A stretch of DNA of 64,000 nt, from assembly GCA_964036155.1 (NCBI GenBank), contig OZ038423.1, positions 59,473,249 to 59,537,248 of the forward strand, in the 5' to 3' direction. The translations under genes and the position numbers were made by a program. Under the pieces are notes generated by a model that ran no database searches, was not told the DNA's origin, and worked only from the letters and a program-made list of their open reading frames with translations. Below are positions 36,501 through 48,801 of the stretch, piece after piece. The DNA is from Diploscapter coronatus. Its lineage: Eukaryota > Nematoda > Chromadorea > Rhabditida > Rhabditidae. The number at the start of each line of letters is the position of its first letter. Position 1 is the stretch's first letter.

Positions 36501-38864
36501 CTAAATATTCCTGAGCCATTAAAACTTGAGTTTATATACCTTGAATTTTTACAGGCGGCATTTCAGTTCGAATCACTAAAGGTTGGCGTAATTCAGTTTT
36601 ATCCAATTTCGCTACTATCTAAGATAAATTATTTTTTGCGATCTGAGACTAAAATTCACTTCGACTTTGGTCAAATCCTTGATTTTCATCGGGTTCAGAA
36701 TAAATAGCGCTGATCTATCGTCGAATTCTAGGTTCTTAGGTCGAACCTCCAAAATTCCTTCCGGCTCTATGGATAAAGAGGCAACGGATCCGGGATTCTT
36801 TAGATAGATTCAGTTTGTAAAAATTAGTCTAATATTTAAACCTGCTTTTCAATAGAAATAGCTAGTCCCCTCAACATATCTCCGTATATAAAGGCATCGG
36901 AATTCTTGAAAACACCATCGTTCAACCCGTTCAAGACTATTTTATAGTCTGAAAATCCAATATTTCAAAAGTTAAAAGCAAAATAAAAGATCTGAGGCTA
37001 TTTGTACAGAATTTAGCCGGAAACTTCTCATAAATTTCGATACAAACCGCCTAATATGTACAAATTCAGACCCTTCGGTATGCTATCCGCAATAATAGGG
37101 GTTTCTTGGGGCTTCTGGAGGATGACTGTATTTTGTTGCTCCTCTTTTTCTTCGCTGTTTTCTTCAGAAGTCGTAGAATTAGTCGTCGTCAATACTTCAG
37201 ATGACTGGTTTTCATCGATGCTTTGACCGGAGCCCTCTAATAATTGACTTATCACGAGAGTTTCATTATCGGCGTCTAAAATAATCTGAGTTTTTAAAGG
37301 ACAATTGAAATCGTCAGATCTAGGGAGTATTTAACTCAGACTCGAAATATAATTTAACAAGAACAAAATTTACGATCTAACGTCATTATGAGCATAAGAA
37401 GTTGTTCAATCTAGGGTTAGAGACGAAAAATATATCGGAAATACTATGAGGGGTATATTACAGAGCTATTATGACTTGAGTTCTACTTAGGGTAATTTAA
37501 AGTGACTTACCATTTTGAGCCTGGATCGTTAGAAGTCCATCTTTTTCGTCTATCATGGCGTTATTCATCATCATTACTTCTGGGACTATGGTGGTAGTTG
37601 TTGTCGTTAATCTTTTCGTGGTAGGACCCGACGGTAAGACTTCGACCATTACGGTGCCCCTCCTAACACTACCACCCTGTCTGGCCTAAAATTTTAAAAT
37701 TCGATTTCTAAAAATATTTTTCATTTTTTACTTCGATCGCAAACTTGTAGATGTTATTTTTCGTCTCCAACACAGTAACATTGACGTTCGGTTTCAGCAA
37801 TACGGTGACTTTTGATGTAATTTTAGTGTCGTCCTAAATTTTTTATTTTTTCATTCTTTTTTTTTTGATGATCTAACCTTTTCAAACTCGACCTCCTCGA
37901 TGGAAAACCAATTATTTTTGTCGTACGCAATTCGGAATTCAGGCTCTGGTTCAGTGGCGGGGCTTTCATATGAAATTATGCCCAGAGTGGTAGCATTCTA
38001 GGGTAGTCTCATAATTTTTCTTTTTTTAATTGTCGACGCTAACCTTCTCCATGCCCTCAGCGATCATAAAATCGTAGGTTTTTCGGTCAAAATGAGGTTC
38101 AAGCGCTTCAAGTTTCGGGGGCTCATCTAAAAATCCTTCAAAAATTTTAATTTTCCTTCAGCTTACCTATCTGAAGTTGGAGTTTATTTCGGGGTTTAAA
38201 TTGATCAGTCGGGATGTTAACCACAGCGCTATCCATTTGGCTCATTAATTCCGAGATTTTCTGCAAATTTTCGAAGTTAGCTTTATTTTTAGGTAAATTT
38301 TTAACCTCGTCAGGCTCAGCCGTAGTGGTTTCTTCGAAATGGGTGATGTTTCTCGAGGGAAATTCGGGCTTCAGGAAACGAATTGGGCTACGGCGGATTT
38401 CGCGCTCTGTATTTTCATACATCCAGATTTTATATATAAAAGTTAAAAAAGAGATTTAATATATCCTTCTTTGAACAAACGAATTTTGTATATCCAAATT
38501 TAAAATAAAATGAGATTTAATATATCCCAAAGACTGATCTTCATGGGGTTTTTCATATCCCCACCTCGAGACCCCACGTCAAACTCTAGGCTAACTTCTC
38601 GTAGGTCTGGAATCGGAGCGTATAGCGCGTGATATCTCGAGTCCTCCGACTTAAAATATTTACATTTCAAAAATATTCAATCTAAAAATTACAGTAACAT
38701 CATTATTCCTCTTTTTAACGCGATATTTCGATATCATTCTTTGAAGATGGTCGTTGGGGTCTTCTTCTTAAATAAAAAATATTTTTTTGTAAATCTAAAT
38801 CAAATTTACCCTGAGCATAACTTAGAGATAATAAAAGAGCACCAATGAAAATTGGCACCTGCAT
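30544..38864 (-). CDS. Atypical transmembrane cadherin, short cytoplasmic tail
   Basis: Calcium-dependent cell-surface adhesion protein. I could join 43 exons in one frame, 5214 nt including the stop, 1737 residues. First exons: 38810-38864, 38693-38766, 38565-38649, 38167-38406. Last: 30872-31007, 30648-30825, 30544-30605. The signal peptide is MQVPIFIGALLLSLSYA. Calcium-binding cadherin linkers are seen as VKVNDANDSPP, LTNIDDEPPT, VKDINDNVPI and IKVNDVDDTLPKF, with strand starts such as VEIPENLPPGDEI, DENTPENTIIYSAKA and YSLIITAYH. This implies roughly ten degenerate cadherin repeats; some lack the calcium motifs. Between early repeats there is a Thr-rich, then Glu/Gln-rich low-complexity linker (about 310-390). 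One membrane segment (IVLAIAGISLLLLILISLCI) is followed by only about 38 residues, with no catenin-binding region seen, so classical catenin linkage is unlikely. The exact C. elegans cdh counterpart is not identified. Confidence 0.88.
33726..33741 (+). repeat. Poly-T homopolymer
   Basis: About 16 T on the plus strand within a cadherin intron, adjacent to a donor site on the minus strand. Confidence 0.8.
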
Positions 38865-40077
38865 GATCTAAAAATAAAATTTTCGAGGGAATTAAAAAAA
38901 AATTAAGAACACATCCATATTTCTGCTTAGAAATGCTAGGTCTTTGTCCTTGGAAAACCGCTGTGCGGCGACTGACCTAATTTGGTGATTTTATCTGGAA
39001 ATTTTCCTTTTCACCCCAATTAATGGGCTTAGCGAATTTCGCTTTCATCCCTAAAATGGAAATTTCTGAAAGCATAACAAAATCTTCATCATGCATTATC
39101 ACATTCTCCATTAAAAATAGCACGTCTTTTCAGTATGAAATTGTTCATTTCCAATGTAAAAATGAGAACAATTTTGATTTAAAACTCAATAATTTCCTTA
39201 GAATATGGATAAAAGTGTATTTCAGGATAAAATCATATATCTTAGCATCATGGAAAAGAAACTTATAGTCAAGATAAAACATTTTGATGGTAGAGGGGCA
39301 CATACTTTAATGCCAATTTCCAGGAATTATTTTAGCAAAATATTCTCAATTAGCATGTTTTAAATAACGCCTATATGGAAATTAGCCTTTTTCTCGGTGG
39401 CTCAAACCAAGTATTTTCAGACGAGATAAAATAAAGAATATTCATATTCATGAGATGATTTCAGAAAGAGTTCATCGCATACACGATTCGACCTTTCGAG
39501 GGAGCGGGACTAAGAAAAATGAAGTCTGCAAAACCGCCGCATGAATATTTTATAAACAAAAAATACCCGTATGTACGAAAATTGATGGTTCAGAGTGGAA
39601 AAGCTAGGATGGAAAATGGCTAAAATATCATGGCAAATCGAGGGGAGAAAATGACATCCTTCATGAGATTTTGCTGATAAAACGTTTGATTTCAGATAAA
39701 AAAAAACACAAATTTGAGATTTTTCTAAAATAGCGTCATGGCTTAGAAACTAGAAAATAATGATAGAACAACAGCCCGTTTGAAGAAAATTTTGTCTCAA
39801 ATAAAATGATAAAATGTGTACAGGTTTGAAAACTTAGAGAATGAAAGTAAAATGTTGGACCATTCAGTAAGTTTTTCCAATTTTCGATTAGCAGTTTTTG
39901 ATCATAACTATTTGAAATAACATGAAAGTTCGAGAAAATGCTAAATTTTAAATTTCAAAAACTTGTCGGATGACCAAAAAGAACACTACCCAAATATAAA
40001 AATCAATAATAAACGGGCGGGGCTTAAAAAGTAGGCCACGCCTCTTTTCTGCAAATTTGCAATGCTGATATAGGGCC
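38865..40077. other. Spacer between lip-1 and the cadherin gene
   Basis: 1.2 kb. The acceptor tttttag (minus) at 38868-38874, three bases before the cadherin ATG, is a likely trans-splice site. A GC-box-like gggcggggctt lies at 40014-40024. No gene was seen. Confidence 0.5.
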
Positions 40078-42788
40078 CTAATGGAAGGATTTGGACGAGT
40101 TGGACGACTGAGGGCTGGCGGAGCAACTCGTTGGTGGCGGGGTCAGCAGAGAGGACGTGGTGTCGTTCGTCACGGCTGCCTGCGCCGAGCAAAACGGGGA
40201 GCGGGGTGCCGAGTAGGTCTGAAATTATTCATTTTTACTTTTTCTATAGAAAAAGATAGATTTTTCCACCATTTTTATTCAGAAAAATATGATTTATTCC
40301 AATTCTTCTCTATAGAAATTTAGTGAAAAAACTTGAAAGTGATTTTTTAAAGCAAAATTTTAATCAAGAATTTTTCCTCAAAATCACTCCTACCCCTTGG
40401 CCCTGACTCCTCAATCCCAAGTGTCGCTCGTAGTCAGTGAGCTGGCCCATGAAGTGAAAGTTGGGTGCGATCGACGCATTGCAATGCTGCACCAGGTCAT
40501 ACGCATCTTCCAGGCTCCAGCTATAAATTTTGAAAAAATCATTTTTTATTTCAAAATTTTTAAAAGTGAAGAGAGCACACAACTTTAAATTGTGAAAAGA
40601 AGGATATGATTTTAAAAGTAAAAATGGAATATTCCAATTTCTCACCGATTCGTAGTCATCAAATAGGCGAGGCAGACGGTGACGCTTCGCGAAATTCCAG
40701 CCAAGCAGTGCACCAAACAGCCGTCATTGGCTAAACGGGCCGACTCGATGAATGAGATCGCTTCTGGAACAAATATCCTTAGTCTTTAAAATTATTTTTA
40801 AAACAGTTTTTTTATCATTATCATCAAAAATTAATCACACGTTTTTTCCTGAAATTCATATAACAGACTAATTTTATGTCGTTTCTTATTGAAAAGGCCT
40901 TCTATACCTCTTCTTGAAGAATACAATTTTTAGAAATTAGCAAAATGTAGACAAGTTATTTTTTCTGAGAAAAAACTTACCCGGAAAGAACTGTATGAGA
41001 TTGTGCGTGGAGTTGTCATCCACCGAGATCCTCAAATAGTGGAACTTGGGGTTGGTCTCTAGCGCGTTGGGCAGATTCGACGTCACGTTGATTATGTGAT
41101 GGATGTTGTGTCTGGAATAATTAAAATAAATCCGAAAATTAGAATATCGCAATCTTCTTGAAATAAAAGTAAATTTCGAATAGCCGTTAATTTATGTCAG
41201 AAATAGTTTCGGCCAAATTAAGCGAAGTCTGGTGTGTCGAAAAATAGCGAGACACAGGAAATTGCGTACCACTCTTTTCACTCAGTCTTCCGCTGACTCT
41301 CCTTCTCACAAGGGACGTTTTTGAAGTGTTACCACCTCTGATTTGGCTGCTTTTCTTATCAAAGGGCTATATTTTATGACGCTGTTCACACGCATCTGAA
41401 GTCAAAAAGTGCTGATGGGCGACGGTTCGGTCAGAGGAAAGCGTGAACATCGTTTTGTGCAGCAGGAAAAGGTAAATGTCGTGACGCGCATTTCTCGCAA
41501 GGCGCTCTTTAGCACACCAACTCACTTAATTTGACCGTTACAATATAAATAACTTGGAAAAGTTCAAATATCCCAAAATCGTCTTAAAAATACAACAAAT
41601 ATTATATATGGTATTCCTTTAAAGAACGACTTTTTCCTAAAATATTCTAATTTTCCTCACTTTTCCAACAGGTCCGCGTTCTGGGCCGTCTCAGCATTGC
41701 CCAGGTAGAGGTAGGGCAGAATCTGCACCGGGAAAATCGTCTTCTTATCCGCTCTCGATGACTCCTCCGGCTCAATTCGAAGAGCGCTAAAACTATCTTT
41801 TTCATTTCGTTCTTTAAATTATGTTTATTTTCAAAATATTTTTTAATTTAAAAACTATACTTCAAATTCAGACAGCTGATATTGTTGCTCGGCTCAGAAG
41901 ACGTTTTTCTTTCGTCAATCCTCAGTGTAGGAAAACGGGCCAAAACGCGGTCCACCGGTTCTAAAATATTTTTTATTTTTTTCAATTTTATTTATTTTAA
42001 ATATTTGAATTTTACCCGTCAGAATTCTGAAGTCGAAAGCCTCCTTTCTCAGGGCGTTCACCAGGGCATCAGAAGTGGACTGATCCGCCTGATTTGCACC
42101 GGGGATGATCACGACCTAAAAAACTACAGTAACCTCGATATTAGCATAAAATTTAGAGCCACAGTAATCTTTAAAAACCCGTAATTCTGACCTGAATCGA
42201 AGGATCCTGGAGTCTGGGCGAAACATTGGAAAGAGCCAAAGAGCCCTGATGCAGCCGACGCGACAAGACGTTGGGGAGACGGACCCTGAAAATTTTGAAT
42301 GAGGCTTCCTTGGCAGTTTTTAATCTTCTACCTGCTCGCGCCCTTGAGCGAATCGCCCTCGGTGCGACAGTCCAGCACGCACAAATGGTGGTTAAAGTCG
42401 TCGCGAAGCACCCTGAAAAAACAAATTCTATCCCTAGTTTTGAGTTTTCATGGATTAAAAATACTTCTGAAGAGCTTAGTTCATAGTTCGCGGGTTTTTT
42501 TGCTTTCTGAAAAATAGTATGGTCCAGACATAAAAAGCCCGCGGATCATGAACCGCACGAACTATGAACTAAGTCTTTGGAGCATTATTCAAGTAATTTC
42601 GCGTCTATTAAAGTATGATTCCGGTGATCCGAGGGGTATGCTAGTTTTTCCGGTTTTGGAGGGTATTTCAAATTTTTGGAGAGATATTCATGATTTTCTT
42701 TCAGGGCGTACCTGTCCAATTCGCCCCCATCGATACCCTCGTCCGGCTGGAACGACGTGGATGCGTACGTGGTGGCGTTCGAAACCAT
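40078..42788 (-). CDS. lip-1: MAP kinase phosphatase, MKP-3/DUSP6 type (rhodanese + dual-specificity phosphatase)
   Basis: Cytosolic phosphatase that removes phosphate from the Tyr and Thr of ERK (MPK-1). Ten exons (42712-42788, 42332-42412, 42192-42285, 42016-42115, 41861-41960, 41661-41786, 40981-41111, 40646-40763, 40394-40520, 40078-40218) give 364 residues, close to LIP-1/DUSP6 length. The rhodanese-like domain has [12 protein letters not shown] and the kinase-interaction segment [13 protein letters not shown]. The catalytic domain has [15 protein letters not shown], the general-acid Asp in [18 protein letters not shown], the active-site loop [19 protein letters not shown] and PNFHFMGQL, all MKP-3-like rather than MKP-7-like. 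A Ser/Thr-rich tail follows. The first ATG lies inside an exon that has an acceptor upstream (near 42809), so an upstream exon or 5'UTR exon may exist. In C. elegans lip-1 is a Notch target that dampens MPK-1 (family knowledge). Confidence 0.92.
42475..42573. mobile_element. 99-bp hairpin element in a lip-1 intron
   Basis: cttagttcatagttcg (42475-42490) is perfectly inverted at 42558-42573. Inside it, cgcgggttttttt faces aaaaagcccgcg, extending the stem. It lies in the first lip-1 intron, and no second copy was found in the window. Confidence 0.7.
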
Positions 42789-45064
42789 CAGGTCCAGAAT
42801 TTTGACGCCTGAAATTCGAAAAATCAAAAATTTGTCGATTTTTCGAGAAAAATGCCAGGAACAATGTAAAGCTGAACAAACTCAAATCCAATGAAAATGA
42901 AAGCGAATTTCAATTGTCACGGAATCTAAATCAAAATTTCTAGAAAATCCGGATTTTTACGATTTTTAAAAAAGAAAATTAGAAAAAAAAAAATCAATTT
43001 ATGTTCGGGATTTATAAGTAACGAAAGAAGATGGGGATGCAGTGCACAAAGGGACGGGACTTGATCAGTAAAGAGAAAGATCGAAAATTAGTCCAAAAGT
43101 TAAAAAATAGATATGTTTAACTAGTAAAATGTACTACCCTACTAGTTTTCGAATGAACTACATAGAGACAGCTGCCTTCGACACGAGACGAGGGGCGAGA
43201 GAGTTTGTTATTCGACGAAAAAATCGAGAGGTCGCAAAGAAAACGAGAAAAATAAGAAAGAGGGAAAAAATCGATACGTACACATATCTTGAGACAGAGA
43301 AAAGAGGCAAAGACATGGTGACGTAGAATATTGCAAAACGAGAGAAACAGCATGAAACTTAGAAAACCAAAGATAAAAAGAAAAATATATTGAATTCCTC
43401 CTACGCACCTTTGAAAAGGAATGAAGACTATGATGTCCTGATTCTCTAAACCCTCGTAACTTTGAATGCTCTTTAATTGAATAGAGAGTGCTTTCCACAG
43501 GGACACTCGAAATAAAAGAGGAAAACATTGAATGCAAGAAAAGCGCACACCTGTCAAAATCAGATGAGCTAGTAAATATCACAAGGTTTTTAGAGCGAAT
43601 AGAGAAAAAGATGGACTTCATTCATCGGAGACAAAAATAACATATTGATATCTGGAGAAATTGTTTTCATCAACAAGTCTTTTGAAATTTTGATCAGTAA
43701 AAACAGAAATAAAAACAAAGGTTAGTAACCCGAAAAATCTACAGGTTAGCGTAGAGTTTTTAGAGAAAATATTATTTTTCAAATATCCCGAAGAAATACG
43801 ATCACGAAATAATGAACCTTATTCATTCATTTTTGGGCATCTAGTGCAGAGCCGCTTCGCGAACACGCACGCGTTTCGCAATCGAGCACATTTTGGCAGT
43901 TGAGCACTCCCGTTGCTCATTTTCGTTTGTGCCTTCCTCATATTCATTCACCTTCTTCGATTTCTATTCCGATTTCCTTTCTTCGGGCATAAACGTAGGG
44001 CGTTTCGAAAAGATAAGGTTTATCTTATTATTCTGTATGATATAAAATTTGTGACCTTGAGTAAACTATTGGATAGAGTTTATAGTCTCTGCAGAAACAT
44101 GACTGACTTTTGAAAAAGATTGTATTTTACTGAAATCTAAACACCCACTTACTACGATTTCAATACAGCTGAGTGAGTAACATTTCGCTCTCCTAAGGAA
44201 GTTGGAGGCAGAATTTCTGCTTTGATAAGCAATCAGATAACAAATTAGACATTCCGGAGGCGTGACATGAGTTTCATCGAGCTGAGTGCTTGCAAAGATT
44301 TAAGGGACGCGAGATTTAAGCGATAAATAATTCAGGCTTATTCGGGCGTTATCACTAAATGCCACTGATAAATTCGGTCTCATCAGTCCGAAAAATGGCT
44401 TAGTGCGTAGGTTTATGCACTGACAATCTACTATATGATATAAAGATTTAGTCTGAAAGGAAAAATCGGCGTTTTAAGAGGGAGATTAAACAGCTCTTTA
44501 AATCTCTATATACCCCTGATTTAGCGCGTAACAAGATAATAATATCGCTCGTCCAAAATATATTGTCAATATGGGCGAAAATTCATTACACTTTCTAAAT
44601 TTAACATAAAACCAACTTGAAGGCGAAGAAAAACTAATTCCCGACTACGGGTATACGCAAGTTTACGGAGGAAATTAGTTATCGGAGCGCGTTGATATTT
44701 AGTCGTAATCATAAATATTTCATCTTAGAGGCAGGGGTAGCAAAGTTCATAATAAAAACCCAAGAGAAAAGAAAGAAAGGAAGGAAGAAAAACAAAACTT
44801 CCATACGTCAGCCGAGAATGCGTGTACTCCGTGGGATGCTATGTAAGAGAGCAGAGAGGAAAAAAGAAAAAGGCAAAAATAAACAGAGAAATAGCACTGC
44901 GCGTAATTAGTTGGGGCGTATAATGAACAATCAGTCGAGGCACCTTTATTTAATTTTTAGCAAGTTTGCCCTGTGTGACGTAGTATAATCAAGATTAGCT
45001 TATATAAAATCTTTGATTAAATCTTAGTTTTAGTGTAATTTCTTTTAAAAGAATGAATAAAACC

Positions 45065-45086
45065 ATGAAGATCAGCTTTTTTCCTG
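45065..45086 (+). repeat. GAAGATCAGCTTTT dispersed word
   Basis: atgaagatcagcttttttcc, a near-consensus plus-orientation copy (complement of aaaaagctgatcttcat). Confidence 0.6.
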
Positions 45087-45179
45087 AATATCTAATCAAA
45101 AACAGATTTTGTTGTCGATTTTCGAAAACTAAAGCTCAATATACTAAAATTTTGATCAAAATTTGTTTTTTCTTTTTTA

Positions 45180-45245
45180 ATTCCGGGTCTTTTATTCCCA
45201 GAACTGTTCCCAAAATTGTTCCCGGACTTTTTTGCTCCCAGATTC
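45180..45245 (+). repeat. CCCA-rich inverted-word cluster
   Basis: attccgggtcttttattccc, agaactgttcccaaaattg and ttcccggacttttttgctcc follow one another; the wording matches clusters in the Ly6 gene and at 63.0-63.2 kb. Confidence 0.55.
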
Positions 45246-47949
45246 GTGAAAGGGCCAGGCCTTCGAGGGGCTTTCAGTTGACTTTGGTGCTCGCGTTTTC
45301 TATGCACATACACCCCCCTCTGTGGGATGTAAGCCCTAAAAGGCGAAATAGTTAAAGAACTAGAGAGAGGATAAAAGACGCAGAGAAAGAGAATAGAAGA
45401 GCAAGAGCGGAAAGCGGGGGCGAGAAGTGACAGAGGAAGGGAAAATAGTTATGGAAAGGAGAGGAAGAGAGACAAAATAAATGAAGAAAAATAAACTTGT
45501 AAACTGCCGTGTAAAATGTTTCATTGGCTTAATTTGAAGGGCGAATTTGAAGAAATTGCGGATTTTATAGGGCGTGAGCTCGCAAGGAAATTGAAAATCG
45601 AGATGTGCGTGCTTTGAGCGAAGAAATGAAAACACCTTTTAGGGGAAGCAAAAAAATGTTTGAAAAGAATCCATATTGTGAAATTTTATCAGTGAACCCA
45701 ATCTCAGAATATGACAAGGAAAATATGAAATCATGATTCAAACTCAGGAAACTATCTGACAAATATCATGAATTATTATAATAAAATTTGCTAATCACTG
45801 ATTAAAATGATCGCATAAAATTGAAGTTAACGAGAAATATAATTTAAAAAGTTAAATAAATAGGCGTTTTTTTATTTTCTGAAATGGTAAAATGTTTAAA
45901 TCACTGCAACAACAATAACAGATTCCTGAATGAATTAGAAAATCTGAGTTCGTTTTTCGAGAAAGTTTAGGGGAAAAGATAAAAACGGATATAAAAAAGA
46001 TAAAGTCATGAAAATGCCATGCACACTCTTGCTCTATTAGTTTTAGTTCTGCTACTGCTGCTGTTAGTGCGTTTTCATTCAGAAGCCCTGATGAGTGGGA
46101 GAGTGTTATAAAACGAGAGGGTGGAAGAGAAGAAAGAAATGAAGAGGGAGAGAGAGAGAAAATAAAGAGAGAAAAGAGTCAGACAAATGTGCTGCAGACG
46201 CCTAGAAAGAGTAATCGAATCTGGCCTAGACGAAATAGCACTAGATTTTAAGAAGTTCAAAGAAAAACGACCCGAAAATAGCATTGAATTTCGAGAGAGG
46301 AAAAGAAAATGAAAAAGTTAGGCTCGAGCCTTTTCTCAACGCTAAAAATGATCTATCTTTTCTCTCTGCTTCTCTTCTGTTCTCCAAAAGCCTAGCGCTA
46401 TTTCGCAAGGTTGAGTAGGAGTGAGGCGCTTGAAGCTTCGCGTGCCCTGAAATGGCATTATCGCTCTATCTTTTTCGCATTCTCTCTAATTTATGCGCTA
46501 TTTCTCCGTTTCATGTTTTCATAAACTCCCCCGCTCTCTTACCCTAGTCTCATGAAAAGATTCACTCTATATTCAGCAAGCGCCCCCGTATATGTAAAGA
46601 CAACCTTTTATGAATTTAACCCATATTTATTACCTCTCAGTGAGGGTAATAATATGAAAACTAATATATCAAATCGGCCCACAATCCGGCGTAGTTTTTT
46701 GTTTTTTTTTTTTAGAGATTTACGACCAAATTTAGCATCAGAATAATATTCGTAAATATTGCAAAACCACGCAAATTTGTTAACCATTAGTCTGAAAATC
46801 GTAAAAAAAAAATTTGAGAGAAACACGAAAAATTTCGAGAGGTAAACATTACGAAAACTGGGAAAAATCATGGGAAGCGGAAATGAATTTGAGAAGGAAG
46901 GAAGGTTAGTTGGCGAAAAATTTACGAATCATCAAATAATAAAACTGATTCTTCGATACGAAAAGAGGGAGAGAGAAAGAACGAGTGACTTGCCGAAAAA
47001 ATGCAATAGATCAATGCGAAATGTTACCTTTCCCATTATTTCCTTCTCATTCTCTCTCCTATCTTTTCATACTATTTCTCTCTTTCTTTCCTCTTTTTCC
47101 CTCGCCCCTCCTCCACCCACGCACTCTCTTGCTTCCGGCTGGCACTAAAGCTTGTCCTAACTACCACTCTCGCTAGCTGCAGCAATGAATGAATGGAACA
47201 GTTGCCAATTCTCTTCACCTTTTCACTCCCTCAAAATCAAATACTATTTCTCTTGTTAGAAAATATGCTAATTTCTAGCAAAGAATGTTAATTTTGAAAT
47301 AAATAAGTCCTAATTTTCAATAGAAAATTGTATGAAAACGATGACTCAAATGAAAGGAATAGAAATTTCGATTTTCTATTTGATTTCCTTCTCTCCGCGC
47401 TTCCGTCGTGGAACGAAAAAGACTTCAGATGATGAACGATGACCATAATTATTTTGACATCTTAGAAATAACATAAAAATTGAGAGATATCAGACTATCA
47501 GACAGAAGTTGGAGTGAAATAATATTCAGTTCAAGGAGGGTGAAAAGATGGAAAAACGGAAATATCAGTAGAGTTAGGGAATATAGAGAACTGAGTTTCT
47601 GGAAATATTATGAAAACTTAAGAGAGTCTAGAGAAGACGGAAATGTCAGAATATGACAATTCTCCCTGTGTATTTCTACCGCTTTTGGGCCGCGCCCAAC
47701 CCAGTTAGAATATGACTATTTTTAGCGCCATTATTAAGTGATAAGTTTGGCTGAAGATTGTGATAATAATTATTATCATTCGTTATTATCATAAAGACAC
47801 ACGATAATAACATTTATCATAACAGCTAGTGCAACAAAACTAATGAGAAATGATTTATTTTGAACAATTATTATCGCATTTTAAAAGAGGAAGGATTTTT
47901 CTAATAAACTTTGATAGGCTTCGTAAGATCGCTTTAAATTACTGTAGAA

Positions 47950-48801
47950 TCGAAGACTCGAGTAAAATCATCGTGAAAATGATGCTTCTGAAAAACTTTA
48001 TATTAAAAAATTCAGGCAAAAAATTAAACCTGAATTGTCTGTGCCCAAATTTCGATTTTTCTTCTTCGGGTTTAAATCTCCTGAACAATTTCTTGGTCCA
48101 GGGCGATTTTCGCGAAGTTGCTGGTCCAATTCGTTCAGATTTTCGACGTCTTTTGGTGTTATTCTTAGAAATCTCTGCAATGACGTCATATCATTTTTAA
48201 AAATACGCCATTTAAAAAGGTGTTGCTTAAAAAGGCGTTATTAAAATAACATCCCTAAAATAATACCATCAAAAATAACGCCTTTTAAGCTTCTTACTAT
48301 CCGGCAATTCAGTATCATAATTCTGATCGGATTGAAGCCTCTTTATACGTTTGAAGAATACTGTAATAACGTCACTAACAATTAAAGATGCGCTATAAAC
48401 TCGTCTGGGATATCGCCGATAGCTGACACGATCTCTAGACGCTCTTGGACGACGACAGCATTTCAATTATTGAAAAGTTGCATCCAAGAGAGGTGAAAAG
48501 TGCCAGAATAGCCGATAATCGCGATATTTATCGTTTCCAGAATTGTCCTAAATTTTTCGGGCCTAAAATTTTTAAGGACTAAGATTGATTTCTTTTCTAA
48601 TACCTATCGCAATTATCATTGATAAAAGTTTGAACGTCTTCTTGAATCGCAGCCAAATCAATGGTACCCTCGATTTTACAAGGCTCTGAAATAACGAATT
48701 CTTTTTATAGCGCCTTTTTTTAGATTACGTCACAAGGTGCTTTCCGAAAATAAAGATCCGACCAAAATCAACCACAGACAGAAGCTTATTTCGCGAATCA
48801 T
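47950..48801 (-). CDS. Unresolved coding-like locus (small secreted protein and/or basic protein)
   Basis: Open segments flanked by good splice sites exist but do not assemble cleanly. At 48734-48801 an ATG opens a signal-peptide-like exon (MIREISFCLWLILVGS). 48604-48685 and 48463-48562 join in frame (CKIEGTIDLAAIQEDV.. then EKFRTILETINIAIIG.., stop at 48463), but the phase does not match the signal exon unless a GC donor is used. Downstream, 48300-48470 and 48001-48182 read either as a Lys/Arg-rich protein (KNNTKRRKSERIG) or as a helical one (KDVENLNELDQQLREN). Intron 48183-48300 carries GGCGTTATTTTTAAA words. This could be one gene, two genes, or a decaying gene. No family was recognised. 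Confidence 0.25.

Larger units (their letters stand above)
42789..47949. other. 5.2 kb spacer upstream of lip-1 with purine-rich tracts
   Basis: No credible exon series was seen. Open frames here are low-complexity products of GA-rich or TC-rich sequence, such as 45360-45500, 46080-46190 and 46900-47130. aaatagcg/gcgctattt words recur (44890, 46236, 46398, 46500). A CCCA-type repeat cluster is at 45180-45245 and a GAAGATCAGC word at 45065-45086. The size and position suggest cis-regulatory DNA for lip-1 (inference). Confidence 0.45.

Noticed and set aside
42786..42788. VHP-1/MKP-7 identity for the phosphatase
   Set aside because: The [21 protein letters not shown] and SRRLHQGSL motifs and the short length fit MKP-3/LIP-1 better.
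43117..43621. Overlapping 137- and 146-codon minus-strand frames
   Set aside because: Both are Phe/Leu/Ser-rich readings of a purine-rich plus strand; no domain, no splice logic and two frames open at once.
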